Assembly (NCBI RefSeq): GCF_030683065.1
Contig: NZ_JAUXMX010000034.1
Span: 66,385-123,858, forward strand
DNA from: Pseudomonas sp.
Lineage (GTDB): Bacteria; Pseudomonadota; Gammaproteobacteria; Pseudomonadales; Pseudomonadaceae
Direction of reading: 5' to 3'
DNA length: 57,474 bases
The notes below the pieces were generated by a model. It did no database searches and had not been told where the DNA came from. It saw only the letters and a program-made list of their open reading frames with translations. The position numbers were made by a program, and so were the translations under genes. Shown in pieces: positions 40,350 to 48,920 of the stretch. Positions within the stretch are counted from its first letter, which is position 1. Each line of letters starts with the position of its first letter.

Positions 40350-41258
40350 TCACCGCTGCTCAGGTTTGAGCACCAGTAAATCGCAGTCCACGCTCTCCAG
40401 AATACGTTCAGCGGTATGCCCAATCAGGGCTGTAGCCAGGTGGCCACGGGCGATGGCGCCCATCAGCAGCAGATCAACATGTTGCTCGCGAACAAAGCGT
40501 GGCAGTACTTCTTCGGCAAAACCCTCGATCAAGTGGGTGTCGGGCGTGGCGATGGGGTACTGGCCGATCAACTGATCGAAGGCTTCACGGTGCTGGGTGG
40601 CGCAGCGGGCGACATAGTTATCGTAATTGGCGACCAGTTCGGCATCGAACATCAGGGTGCGCGGCAAGGGCGAATAACTGTGCAGGTAGTGTGCCTGCAT
40701 GCCCAGTTGACGGCTCAACTCGCTGGCTGCACGAATCAGCTGATGATCAAGCGCTGCCGGTTTGTCGGCACTGTGTACCGGATCAAGCGCCGCACACAGG
40801 CTATGGCCCTGCCACTCGGCATGGTGCACCAGCCATAGCGGTGCAGGGCAATGGCGGATCAGCTGCCAGCAGCTATTGGTCAGTAGCAGTCGACGCAGCA
40901 GGCTGTCATGCGCAGTGGACTTGAGCACCAGATCTGGCGCCTGCTCGGCCACTTTCTCCAAGACCAGCGTGTGCAGCGGCCTACCCCAGCGCACGTCCAG
41001 GTGCACCTCCAGGCCCTCGGCCCGGAGTGGCGTCGCCAGTTCTTCCAGCCACGCGGTGCCACGGTCGAGCAGGGCCGCACGTCCGCGACTTTGCAAGGCG
41101 GTATCGAACAGATGGGCGGCTTCCAGGGTGGCGTTATATTCGACCAGCAGCAGGTGCAATTGCGCGCGGGTCTTGCGTGCCAGCCATACGGCCCGCTCGA
41201 GTGCTGGTTGGCGTGTTTGCTGGGGATCGATGACAACCAGTAGCTGTTGCAGATTCAT
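40350..41258 (-). CDS. Universal stress protein, two tandem Usp domains
   Basis: 302 residues: two Usp domains of about 145 residues each (first begins LLVVIDPQQTRQPALERAVWLARKT, second ends LLMGAIARGHLATALIGHTAERILESVDCDLLVLKP). The second domain has the G-x2-G-x9-G(S/T) nucleotide-loop type. The ATG at 41258 gives MNLQQLLVVID. An ANR-like site lies at 41317-41330. Position matches an ANR-controlled Usp of P. aeruginosa beside pykA. Confidence 0.9.
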   Translation of the reverse strand: MNLQQLLVVIDPQQTRQPALERAVWLARKTRAQLHLLLVEYNATLEAAHLFDTALQSRGRAALLDRGTAWLEELATPLRAEGLEVHLDVRWGRPLHTLVLEKVAEQAPDLVLKSTAHDSLLRRLLLTNSCWQLIRHCPAPLWLVHHAEWQGHSLCAALDPVHSADKPAALDHQLIRAASELSRQLGMQAHYLHSYSPLPRTLMFDAELVANYDNYVARCATQHREAFDQLIGQYPIATPDTHLIEGFAEEVLPRFVREQHVDLLLMGAIARGHLATALIGHTAERILESVDCDLLVLKPEQR

Positions 41259-41288
41259 GGTCTGGGCCTCGTTTTGGGGTAGTTGTCC

Positions 41289-41330
41289 ATTGCACCGCAT
41301 GGCGGCGCAGCCGGCGTTGACCTGCATCAG
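41289..41330 (-). promoter_or_regulatory. Candidate ANR (FNR)-dependent promoter of the usp gene
   Basis: On the minus strand CTGATGCAGGTCAA (41330-41317) matches TTGAT-N4-ATCAA at 8 of 10 positions. A TGCAAT -10 element sits at 41294-41289. The centre of the ANR-like site would then be at -41.5, the class II activator position. Confidence 0.5.
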
Positions 41331-41463
41331 CTTAGCGGACGCTGTGGGTGGCAATTGGCCGGCGGGCGAAAAGTTGACTGCTGGGCAGTTGGCTCGTGAC
41401 TCGCTAACGCCCTGCAGTTTTTCGTGTACCAGTCGATACACTGTGTACTTGGAGGAGAGACCG

Positions 41464-41838
41464 ATGCGAACCCTGTTGATTGTGATCCTGGCCCTTAGTG
41501 CTGCCGGTTGTACCCGCTGGTCGCTCGACCACCATTTGAATAATGCCTACCGTGATTATGAACGGGGCAATTGTCAGCAGGTCATGCTGGAGTTATCCCT
41601 GGCTGAGCGTAAAAGCCGTTCGCGCGCCTACTTGCAGCCGGAAATTTCCCTGTTGCGTGGTCAGTGCCTGGAGCGGCAAGCATTGTTCGTCGATGCGGCG
41701 CAGACCTATGCGTTCATCATCAGCCGTTACCCGTCCAGCGAATACGCGTTTCGCGCCCAAGCCCGCCTTGAGACCTTGCAGCAGTTGGGGCATCACCATC
41801 CAGCAGGGGCGGTCAAGGCCGCATCCACGGCACTCTGA
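41464..41838 (+). CDS. Small TPR-like lipoprotein
   Basis: 124 residues. Lipoprotein signal with lipobox SAAG-C16. Two TPR-like helical hairpins follow (NAYRDYERGNCQQVMLELSLAER and QALFVDAAQTYAFIISRYPSSEYAFRAQARLETL). It likely sits on the inner face of the outer membrane or in the periplasm. Function unknown. Start has GGAGGAGA upstream. Confidence 0.75.
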   Translation: MRTLLIVILALSAAGCTRWSLDHHLNNAYRDYERGNCQQVMLELSLAERKSRSRAYLQPEISLLRGQCLERQALFVDAAQTYAFIISRYPSSEYAFRAQARLETLQQLGHHHPAGAVKAASTAL

Positions 41839-41910
41839 CCACTGGTCGCAGGGTTTCGCCACGTGGTGTTCCGGGAGTAAGCTGAAGCATCAATCAGGGA
41901 GGACACGTTT

Positions 41911-42333
41911 ATGCGTTTGTTGCTCTGTCTCTTGTTAGTGCCTGGACTGGCAGTGGCAGAGATCTATCGCTGGGTCGATGCCAATGGTCAGGTGCATTTC
42001 TCCCAGCAGCCCGCTGCGCCAGGCGCTGAGCGAGTCGAGGTCAGGCCCCAGGTGATTGAGCGTGACCAGGCGACCCGCGAACGTGAGGAGCGTGGCGCTC
42101 GCTTCTACGAGGCACGTCGCGCCGAGCAGGTGCAGGCTTCGCTGGCCTCTGCCGAGCGCCAAGCGCGGCGCACGCAGGAATGCGGCGAGTTGCGCAACAG
42201 GTTGGCGCAGATTGCAGAAGGGCGGCGCTATTTCCACGCCGAGGCGAATGGCGAGCGCACCTATTACAGCGATGAACAGCTTGATGCCGCTCGTCGTCAG
42301 CTCCGTGACCAAGTGTCCGAGCGCTGCACCTGA
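41911..42333 (+). CDS. DUF4124-type secreted protein
   Basis: 140 residues. Signal peptide (about 1-16, PGLAVA) and then EIYRWVDANGQVHFSQQP, the DUF4124 opening found in many small pseudomonad envelope proteins. The remainder is a charged helix rich in Arg and Glu. Function unknown. Confidence 0.8.
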   Translation: MRLLLCLLLVPGLAVAEIYRWVDANGQVHFSQQPAAPGAERVEVRPQVIERDQATREREERGARFYEARRAEQVQASLASAERQARRTQECGELRNRLAQIAEGRRYFHAEANGERTYYSDEQLDAARRQLRDQVSERCT

Positions 42334-42394
42334 GGCTGGTTTAAGCGCAGTAGTGCGGCCATACTTTAAATGTCATTTATAGCGATTTGCCATT

Positions 42395-42751
42395 ATGCCT
42401 ATTCAGCGCCGAATAGAACGTCAGCAGTTACCGTGCTACTTGAAGGTGTTCAACCGTATTACCGATAAGCCAATTGGCTATATCGGTAATTTGTCGTTGG
42501 ACGGCCTGATGTTGATCAGCCAATTACCCTTGCTGGTTGGTGCGCGCTTTGACATGCGCGTTAAGGTTCCAGGGCAAAAAGCCCCGCGCTTCATTGATTT
42601 CTCGGCCACCTGTCAGTGGTGCCGTGAAGATGTAACCCCAGGCAGCTTCGACTCAGGCTTTGCCTTGGTGGCGCCGTCAGCCGAGTTCGTTGAGATGGTT
42701 GACTCGCTGCGTCAATACTTCAGCTTCTACCCCTTGGGTGCCTCCGCCTAG
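42395..42751 (+). CDS. PilZ-domain protein (c-di-GMP receptor)
   Basis: 118 residues, a single PilZ domain. RxxxR (R5-x3-R9) and NxSxxG (N32, S34, G37) are the two c-di-GMP-binding motifs and both are intact. It may read the signal made by the cyclase 6 kb upstream, but that link is inference. A bidirectional terminator follows at 42846. Confidence 0.85.
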   Translation: MPIQRRIERQQLPCYLKVFNRITDKPIGYIGNLSLDGLMLISQLPLLVGARFDMRVKVPGQKAPRFIDFSATCQWCREDVTPGSFDSGFALVAPSAEFVEMVDSLRQYFSFYPLGASA

Positions 42752-42845
42752 GCGGCTTGAACGGGTCGCGGCGAACCCTGCGCGGTGCTGTGGGTGACCA
42801 GCCGCAACGGAGCCGTGCGTGGATTGAGTGAAACCGCACCCATAA

Positions 42846-42871
42846 AAAAACCGCCTCGCAAGGCGGTTTTT
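42846..42871. terminator. Bidirectional terminator, PilZ gene / mqo
   Basis: AAAAACCGCCT (42846-42856) pairs with AGGCGGTTTTT (42861-42871), loop CGCA. Confidence 0.85.
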
Positions 42872-42897
42872 CACAAGCGCTTAGTACTGCAGCCGAT

Positions 42898-44412
42898 TCA
42901 AGCCATGGCCGGCTCGTTGAGTTGCAGCAGCTCATCGGAACGCGCCTGTACCTCGCTGTAGCGCGCGGCATCGCTGGCGAGAACCTCGGCCATGGCCGGG
43001 AAAATCTCGTTCAGCTTGCTGCGCCACTGCTCGGATTTAACCTGCTCGGGGAAGCAGCGCTTAATCAGATCGAGCATGATCGACACAGTCACCGAAGCGC
43101 CTGGCGATGCACCGAGCAAAGCGGCGATAGAGCCATCCTGAGCAGCAACCAGTTCGGTACCGAACTGCAGGATACCGCCGTGCTTGGCGTCCTTCTTGAT
43201 GATCTGCACGCGTTGTCCTGCAATTTCCAGGCGCCAGTCTTCAACTTTGGCTTGGGGATAGAAACCGCGCAGGGTCTTCAGGCGCTTTTCATCGGACTGC
43301 ATCACTTCCTTGATCAGGTAGCGCGTCAGTTCAAAGTTGTCACGTGCTACAGCCAGCATCGGGCCGATGTTGTTGGGGCGGATCGACAGGGGTAGATCAA
43401 GCAAAGAACCATGGCGCAGGAATTTAGTCGAGAAGCCTGCATACGGTCCGAACAGCAAGGATTTTTTGCCGTCGACTACACGAGTGTCCAGGTGTGGCAC
43501 CGACATCGGCGGCGAACCCACTTCAGCCTGGCTGTAGACCTTGGCTTCGTGCTGTTTGACCACCTCCGGGTTGTCGCAGCGCAACCACTGGCCGCTAACC
43601 GGGAAACCACCAAAGCCTTTGCCTTCTGGAATGCCGGACATCTGCAGCAATGGCAAGGCGGCACCGCCGGCACCCAGGAAGACGAACTTGGCCTGGATCG
43701 TGCGCTGACCACCGTTTTGCAGATCCTTGATGCTGACGCGCCAGCCTTGCCCGTTGCGCTCGAGGCCGTTGACCTTCTGCTTGCATTTGACCTGTGCGTT
43801 GGGCTGTGTGCTCAGCTTGTGGAGCAGGTGCTTGGTCAGTGTGCCGAAGTTGACGTCAGTACCCGCCATGACCCGGGTCGCGGCAATCGGCTCTTGAGGA
43901 TCGCGACCAGGCAACATCAGTGGCATCCACTTGGCCATGGTGGCGCGGTCTTCGGTGTATTGCATGTCGCTGAACGCGTGGTGCTTGGTGAGTGCCTGAA
44001 AGCGAGTCTTGAGGAAGTCGATGCCTTCCTGTCCACGCACGAAGCTCAAGTGTGGCACCGGGGTGATGAAGGACTTTGGCGAGCCAAAGCTACCGTTCTC
44101 GATCCCTTTCTCGACTAGATAAGCCCAAAACTGCTTCGATTCTTCGAATTGGGTGTTGATGGTTACCGACTTTTTGATGTCGATAGAGCCATCTGCCGCT
44201 GGCGGTGTGTAGTTCAGTTCGCACAGTCCGGCATGACCGGTCCCTGCATTATTCCAAGGGTTGGAGCTTTCGATCGCACCGGACTCCATCAGCTCGATGA
44301 CCTCCAGTTTGAGCGAAGGATCAAGCTCTTTCAGCAGCACGCCCAAGGTCGCGCTCATGATGCCGGCGCCAACCAGCACCACATCTACCGTTTCGTAATC
44401 GTTCTGCGCCAT
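42898..44412 (-). CDS. mqo: Malate:quinone oxidoreductase
   Basis: 504 residues. A membrane-associated FAD enzyme that oxidises malate and reduces quinone. FAD motif [16 protein letters not shown] at the N-terminus; [21 protein letters not shown] and [14 protein letters not shown] are family blocks, and [17 protein letters not shown] near the end is the second FAD region. The ATG at 44412 has AGGAG 8 bases upstream; a GTG at 44418 is possible. Confidence 0.96.
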   Translation of the reverse strand: MAQNDYETVDVVLVGAGIMSATLGVLLKELDPSLKLEVIELMESGAIESSNPWNNAGTGHAGLCELNYTPPAADGSIDIKKSVTINTQFEESKQFWAYLVEKGIENGSFGSPKSFITPVPHLSFVRGQEGIDFLKTRFQALTKHHAFSDMQYTEDRATMAKWMPLMLPGRDPQEPIAATRVMAGTDVNFGTLTKHLLHKLSTQPNAQVKCKQKVNGLERNGQGWRVSIKDLQNGGQRTIQAKFVFLGAGGAALPLLQMSGIPEGKGFGGFPVSGQWLRCDNPEVVKQHEAKVYSQAEVGSPPMSVPHLDTRVVDGKKSLLFGPYAGFSTKFLRHGSLLDLPLSIRPNNIGPMLAVARDNFELTRYLIKEVMQSDEKRLKTLRGFYPQAKVEDWRLEIAGQRVQIIKKDAKHGGILQFGTELVAAQDGSIAALLGASPGASVTVSIMLDLIKRCFPEQVKSEQWRSKLNEIFPAMAEVLASDAARYSEVQARSDELLQLNEPAMA

Positions 44413-44875
44413 TACCACTTCTCCTAAAAATGCAGCACCCAGTTGACGGCCAAAGGCCTAAGCGTGAAACAACGCCTATCAGCAGTCGCTGAGATGTCCT
44501 GGGGTGAGGCCGGAAGGGATAGCGGAGCATTTGCCAGCCGCAAGATCGTTCATTTTCGCCACACTCTTGTGAAGTTGTTGGAACCGTTTTTTTCACGCTC
44601 TTTTGGAGCCGTGAACCTCAAAAGCTCGTTCGCCCTGGCCTGCCTTTTTGCCCGCGCAAAGGTGCCGTTGCATCGCTGCAACGCATTTTGCGTTATGGGT
44701 AAACGGCGAGCCTGAGGGGCTGCACGAAGTGGGCGACTCTCTGGGGCGTGACCGATGGCTAGTGCATCAGCAGTACGGCGAGGCCCGATCAGGAGGCGTC
44801 CTTATAATCGGGGCGAGATTATAAGACGAATGCAGATAAATTGATCGCCTCAAGTGACTTTTCTTCCGCCGCCGT
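44413..44875 (-). other. mqo upstream region, 463 bases
   Basis: No supported gene. It holds a small hairpin CGTTGCA-TCGC-TGCAACG (44666-44683) and a 25-base perfect palindrome at 44801-44825 listed separately. Confidence 0.4.
44801..44825. promoter_or_regulatory. 25-base palindrome with two consensus -10 elements
   Basis: CTTATAATC (44801-44809) and GATTATAAG (44817-44825) are perfect complements around GGGGCGA. Each arm contains an exact TATAAT, one per strand. It could be an operator or overlapping convergent promoters; -35 elements are not clear on either side. Confidence 0.5.
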
Positions 44876-45070
44876 TCAGGCTGCCAATGCTTTGGCGGCG
44901 GTCGAATATTCCACGGCTGAGGCTATGCGGGCACTTGCGGGGAGTGGTTTATGCAGCCAGTCGAGCTGTTGCTGATTGACCTCGATCCATTCCAGGCCTT
45001 GCGGCGCCTGGGCTGAGTGGCGAAAGGCGCGGCACAGGCCGTGCTCATCGACGAGGGCAAATATGCGCAT
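44876..45070 (-). CDS. Small protein of unknown function
   Basis: 64 residues from the ATG giving MRIFALVDEHGLCRAFRH; an upstream ATG at 45109 would give 77. Neither has a good ribosome site. The protein is soluble, with a compact beta-like start and a helical, Ala-rich end. It has no domain I know, but the composition looks coding. Confidence 0.5.
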   Translation of the reverse strand: MRIFALVDEHGLCRAFRHSAQAPQGLEWIEVNQQQLDWLHKPLPASARIASAVEYSTAAKALAA

Positions 45071-45283
45071 GTGACGGCGCGAGGCTAGCCAGGAACGAAG
45101 GGAGGGCATGGTACTGAACTCAGGCGATTGACGACTAAAGTCTTATGCCCGATCAGCATGACAAAGCAGTGACAAGGGGCTGTTTGTTGCTTGTTGGGCT
45201 GAAAAAGCGATGCTGTTAGCTCATGCTGCGGCTGGTTATACTGCAGGGCGATTTTGCGCCCCCACACCCATGGAGAGATGAGC

Positions 45284-45868
45284 ATGCTGCATCGCCTGTT
45301 GTTTGGTCTGATTGCTGTTGTCAGTCTGACCCTGGTCGGCTGTGCCCACAGCCCGCAACAACTCAGCCCGCAACCCAAGATTAATGCCCCACTGGCAGCC
45401 GTTGGCCAGGGTCAACCGGTGGTTGTGAAGGTTGCCGATGGTCGTCCGTCGCCGGTACTCGGCACGCGCGGCGGCTTGTACCCTGAAACCAGCGCGATCG
45501 TGGTGACGGGTCAGGATATTCTGCCAAAACTGCAGGCTCAGGCTGAAGCGGCGGTGCGTCTGCTTGGTTTCACGCCGACTCCCAACGCCTACAATGCACC
45601 GCAACTGACCCTGACCCTGGCCGAGTTGAAGTACCAGTCGCCGAAAGAAGGCCTGTACGTCACCGAGTCGGATATCACTGCGACCTTCCGCGTCGACATG
45701 CAGAACAGTTCGCGTCGTTACAGCGGCCGCTACGGCGCTTCATTGAACCAGCGCTTCGGTATGGCGCCGAACCAGGAAACCAACACCAAGTTGGTGAGTG
45801 ATGTGTTGAGCGACGCGCTGACCCGTGCGTTCAAGGATCCGACCATTGGCCAAATGCTTAGCCAGTAG
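45284..45868 (+). CDS. YajG-family lipoprotein
   Basis: 194 residues. Lipoprotein signal ending at the lipobox TLVG-C20. The mature part has DGRPSPVLGTRGG, LLGFTPTP and YGASLNQRFGMAPNQETNTKLVSDVLSDALTRAF, the YajG pattern. Role unknown. The ATG at 45284 is 6 bases from GGAGAG, better than ATG 45278. A possible -10 TATACT is at 45237-45242, and a strong terminator follows at 45976. Confidence 0.85.
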   Translation: MLHRLLFGLIAVVSLTLVGCAHSPQQLSPQPKINAPLAAVGQGQPVVVKVADGRPSPVLGTRGGLYPETSAIVVTGQDILPKLQAQAEAAVRLLGFTPTPNAYNAPQLTLTLAELKYQSPKEGLYVTESDITATFRVDMQNSSRRYSGRYGASLNQRFGMAPNQETNTKLVSDVLSDALTRAFKDPTIGQMLSQ

Positions 45869-45975
45869 TCGATAAACGCTCGACCGCAGCGCTGTTAAGC
45901 CAATACCCGTTTTGCTGGGTCCTGGTTGCCCGCGGCGCTTTGCACGGTAGTGAGCCGATTCGCTTGCGAGTCAGA

Positions 45976-46013
45976 AAAAATGCCGCTTTCCCGTAAGGGT
46001 GAGCGGCATTTTT
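45976..46013. terminator. Bidirectional terminator after the YajG-like gene
   Basis: AAAAATGCCGCT (45976-45987) pairs with AGCGGCATTTTT (46002-46013). It separates convergent genes. Confidence 0.85.
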
Positions 46014-46049
46014 CTTGAGTGCAGGGCTCGGGCTTGGCTTTTTAGGGTT

Positions 46050-46256
46050 TCAAGCCGCTTCGGCATAAAACTCCGGCAGACTGAAGCCGGTGTGCTGGTC
46101 GATGTCTGGCAGGTCATAGTGCTCATGACCGCCAAGGCTGCAATAGACCAACCAGTGGTGGTCCTGAACGTTGAAGGACAGCTCGTTGATGACTTCCTCT
46201 ACCTCGTCGATCGAATCGATCAGGTAATCTCGATCAAGTGGTTGTGGGGTGAGCAT
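46050..46256 (-). CDS. Small acidic protein of unknown function
   Basis: 68 residues, acidic (DYLIDSIDEVEEVINEL). The ATG at 46256 has AGGAG 7 bases upstream, so it is probably translated. No domain recognised. A longer frame to 46328 lacks a ribosome site. Confidence 0.65.
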   Translation of the reverse strand: MLTPQPLDRDYLIDSIDEVEEVINELSFNVQDHHWLVYCSLGGHEHYDLPDIDQHTGFSLPEFYAEAA

Positions 46257-46609
46257 GGCAGTTCTCCTGGGGCAGAGTGAATACGCTCCCGTACTGCTAT
46301 GGCGGTAACGTAGCTGAATAGAACTCAAAGTCTAGGCCAGGAATGTGAAGGTTCTCAGACGATTTTGGGACGGTTCTTTCGTTCGTCGGAAACGAAACGT
46401 CTAAAAGACCGACTCCAGTAAACTTCCCCCAGTGCTGCGCATCGCTTTGTGGGGCGCGGGGCTATGAAGTGCCTGTGCGTTCTGTGTCTATCCCCGGGAA
46501 GTCGAGTTCCCAGGCTTGCGCATAATCAGCGCAACTGCTTTGCGCCAGTACTTACCTTTTCACGGTGCATCAGTCTGGTCTGTGCGCCAAATTCTCGTGG
46601 AGATTACTG
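46257..46609. other. Divergent intergenic region, 353 bases
   Basis: No supported gene. AGACG/CGTCT and an imperfect TTTCGTT/AACGAAA hairpin lie at about 46357-46402. Promoters for the two divergent small genes are expected here. Confidence 0.3.
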
Positions 46610-46897
46610 ATGTCGTTGCAGGCGCTCTGGTCTGTTTTCCTTGCCTATCCCGCGCAGTCGTTGAATACCCTTGCCCTGTTCTTCGGCTCGGCTGCTGGCT
46701 GGTTGCTGCTGGCCACTCGCGTGCGTGAGCAGCGTGCAGTGACGCGCTTGATCGCGGGCGGCGATGCCAAGGATATGGCTGAGGAGATGTACATGTTCGA
46801 CGGCCCGACCCACCGACTTAACCGTTTTTTCTATCGTTTCGGTTTTGTCAGCCTGGCGGGGTCGCTTGCGCTGTCCTGGGGTAGCACCCAGTTCTGA
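46610..46897 (+). CDS. Small membrane protein of unknown function
   Basis: 95 residues. A membrane segment at about 18-36 (LALFFGSAAGWLLLATRV), a charged middle, and a second hydrophobic stretch near the C-terminus (FGFVSLAGSLALSWG). The ATG at 46610 has GGAG 7 bases upstream. No domain recognised. Confidence 0.65.
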   Translation: MSLQALWSVFLAYPAQSLNTLALFFGSAAGWLLLATRVREQRAVTRLIAGGDAKDMAEEMYMFDGPTHRLNRFFYRFGFVSLAGSLALSWGSTQF

Positions 46898-46932
46898 CTT
46901 GCCACGCGGCGGTAATAATGGATTCAGGCAAT

Positions 46933-46962
46933 AAAAACGGCAGCTCATGAGCTGCCGTTTTT
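46933..46962. terminator. Bidirectional terminator after the small membrane protein
   Basis: AAAAACGGCAGCTC (46933-46946) pairs perfectly with GAGCTGCCGTTTTT (46949-46962), with AT at the turn. Convergent genes flank it. Confidence 0.85.
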
Positions 46963-46981
46963 GTTACTGCGTCTGGCATTC

Positions 46982-48148
46982 CTAAAGCGCTAAGCCGGCT
47001 TTCACACGGTATTGGTTGCGCACCGGATTGGCATATTGCAGCACCAGATATGGCTGTTGTTCAGCCGGGCAGCGGGCCAGGCGCTTGTTCCACTCGGCTT
47101 CGGCGCGCGCCAGTTCCTCGGCAGGAAACAGCTGCGCTGCGCTTGGCACCTCGAGTGCCGGATCGCGTGCACTCCACATGGCATAGGCCAGGTAATGCAC
47201 CGGGAATAGCCGGTAGCCGCTGAGTATCTGTCTGTCCATCTCGGCTGCAAGCTGCTTGCTGTCTTCCAGGCAGCGGCTCACGGGTGTGCTGAAGTGAATA
47301 TGTACGCGGCCTTTATAGCCGGTAATGCCGAGGGCGATGCTCTGGTCGTCTTCGCCCGGTGCTTTGCTGTAACTGCCGGTGCTGGCGCGGATGAACAGCT
47401 CGCGTGCCTTGGCTTGGTCGCAGGGATCGTACTCATAGCTGATCGATACCGGGGTCAGTTTCAGCGCCGCGATCACCTCGGAAAAGGGTTCGCTCTTGCG
47501 GCTCATGTGGAACATCTTGAGGATCGCCGAGTCAGTGCGGTCGTTGCCATCCTTGGCGCGACCTTCGGCCTGGGCGATCCAGATAGACTCGCAGTCGGTG
47601 CGGATCGAGTGATTGATGTAGGCTGAAAGCAGTTGATAGGCCGCGAGTTTTTCTCGGCGTCCGCTGAGTGAACGATGCACGATAAAGCTTTTGTTCAGGC
47701 GCATCAGGTCGCTGACGAACGGCTTTTGCAGCAGGTTATCGCCAATCGCAATGCGCGGAGTCGGCAGGCCGGCGTGGTATACCGCGTAATTGACAAAGGC
47801 CGGGTCCATGACGATGTCGCGGTGGTTGGCTATAAACAGATAGGCGCTGCCGGTCTTGAGTTGTTCGACGCCGGAATAGGTCACGCCATCGGTGGCGCGC
47901 TCGATACTTTGGTCGACATACACTTCGACTTTTTCTTGCAGTGCGGCCACCGAGGCAACCTGACTGAACTCAAGGCGCAGTCGATAGGCTATAAGTGGTT
48001 TAAGCAGCCAGCCCAGTGCTCCGGCCACGCGCGGGAAGCGATACTGGGTGAGAATGTCGAGAAACGCGTCATCTGCCAGCAAGCGCGTCAGAACAGTGGG
48101 GACTTCGGAATCGGCGTAAGGTCGGATGGCATCGAATTCGCCCATCAT
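46982..48148 (-). CDS. PlsC-like glycerolipid acyltransferase
   Basis: 388 residues. The acyltransferase motif NHRDIVMDPAF (H-x4-D) and RLNKSFIVHRSL and WIAQAEGRAKDG (substrate-binding blocks) place it in the 1-acylglycerol-3-phosphate acyltransferase superfamily. It is longer than PlsC and lacks clear membrane segments. Acceptor unknown. The two ATGs at 48148 and 48145 are both possible. Confidence 0.82.
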   Translation of the reverse strand: MMGEFDAIRPYADSEVPTVLTRLLADDAFLDILTQYRFPRVAGALGWLLKPLIAYRLRLEFSQVASVAALQEKVEVYVDQSIERATDGVTYSGVEQLKTGSAYLFIANHRDIVMDPAFVNYAVYHAGLPTPRIAIGDNLLQKPFVSDLMRLNKSFIVHRSLSGRREKLAAYQLLSAYINHSIRTDCESIWIAQAEGRAKDGNDRTDSAILKMFHMSRKSEPFSEVIAALKLTPVSISYEYDPCDQAKARELFIRASTGSYSKAPGEDDQSIALGITGYKGRVHIHFSTPVSRCLEDSKQLAAEMDRQILSGYRLFPVHYLAYAMWSARDPALEVPSAAQLFPAEELARAEAEWNKRLARCPAEQQPYLVLQYANPVRNQYRVKAGLAL

Positions 48149-48257
48149 GCTCTCTTGTCGTGGTTAGCTGTGGTTAGCAGAATATGGAGGAGGGTGGTCC
48201 CGCACGCGGGCCAGCGGTAGATCAGCCATTATACCTACAAGTCACATGGAGACAGCG

Positions 48258-48440
48258 ATGCTGGAAAGTCAGGTTTATCAATGCCCGTACTGTGGCGAGT
48301 CGGTCGAAGCCTTGCTCGACCTCTCTGCCGGCGACCAACAGTACATTGAGGACTGCCAGGTATGCTGTTGTCCCATTGTCTTTGATCTGCACACCGACGG
48401 CACTGACTGGACGCTCGATGTGCGTGGAGAAAACGACTGA
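48258..48440 (+). CDS. CPXCG-motif cysteine-rich small protein
   Basis: 60 residues. Two Cys pairs, QCPYCGES and DCQVCCCPI, fit a zinc ribbon of the CPXCG family. The ATG at 48258 is 6 bases from GGAG; an upstream ATG at 48246 is less good. The stop overlaps the next start (TGATG). Confidence 0.82.
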   Translation: MLESQVYQCPYCGESVEALLDLSAGDQQYIEDCQVCCCPIVFDLHTDGTDWTLDVRGEND

Positions 48441-48700
48441 TGCAGCGCATCTACGAGCCGCAGGATTTGCTGGAGGGTGAGTTGCTGCAGGGTATGCTGG
48501 CCAGCGAAGGGATCAATGCCCATCTGACCGGTCAGCATTTGACGGGGGCGGTCGGTGAGCTGCCGCCCTGCGGTTTGCTCGGTCTGCTGGTCGACGATGT
48601 TCAGGCCGCGCGCGCGCAGCAGTTGATCGCCACGTACAATGACGCGCAACCGCTTGCCAATGATGAACCAGAGAACTTCCAAGGTGTGCTGCTCTGCTAG
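48440..48700 (+). CDS. DUF2007 putative signal-transducing protein
   Basis: 86 residues. RIYEPQDLLEGELLQGMLASEGINAHLTGQHLTGAVGELPP is the DUF2007 pattern, a ferredoxin-like small fold. Overlaps the CPXCG gene by one base, so both are likely made from one message. Function unknown. Confidence 0.8.
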   Translation: MQRIYEPQDLLEGELLQGMLASEGINAHLTGQHLTGAVGELPPCGLLGLLVDDVQAARAQQLIATYNDAQPLANDEPENFQGVLLC

Positions 48701-48920
48701 CGGGCTGCCGGTGAATGTGACCTTCTGCTAGACCAAACTGTGCCGGTTCAGCTGTGCGAAGTCAGCCGAGTTGATCTGGTTGGGCTTCGTTCCTCGGCTT
48801 GCGCGCAGGCTTGCCATTGATGCGCAGGCTCCCGGCAAGTCGTTTGCTGGTCTTTTTCGTCTTGGCCCATCCTGCAGTCGGCTTGTCTGGCCTGCTGCCC
48901 ATCTGTTATCGAGTTGCCCC

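Noticed and set aside
40762..41463. N-terminal extension of the small lipoprotein gene
   Set aside because: The open frame upstream of 41464 runs antisense through the usp gene; the lipoprotein signal and ribosome site fix the start at 41464.
46357..46402. Possible hairpin or operator with TTTCGTT/AACGAAA
   Set aside because: Arms pair only imperfectly and no T run or promoter element is associated.
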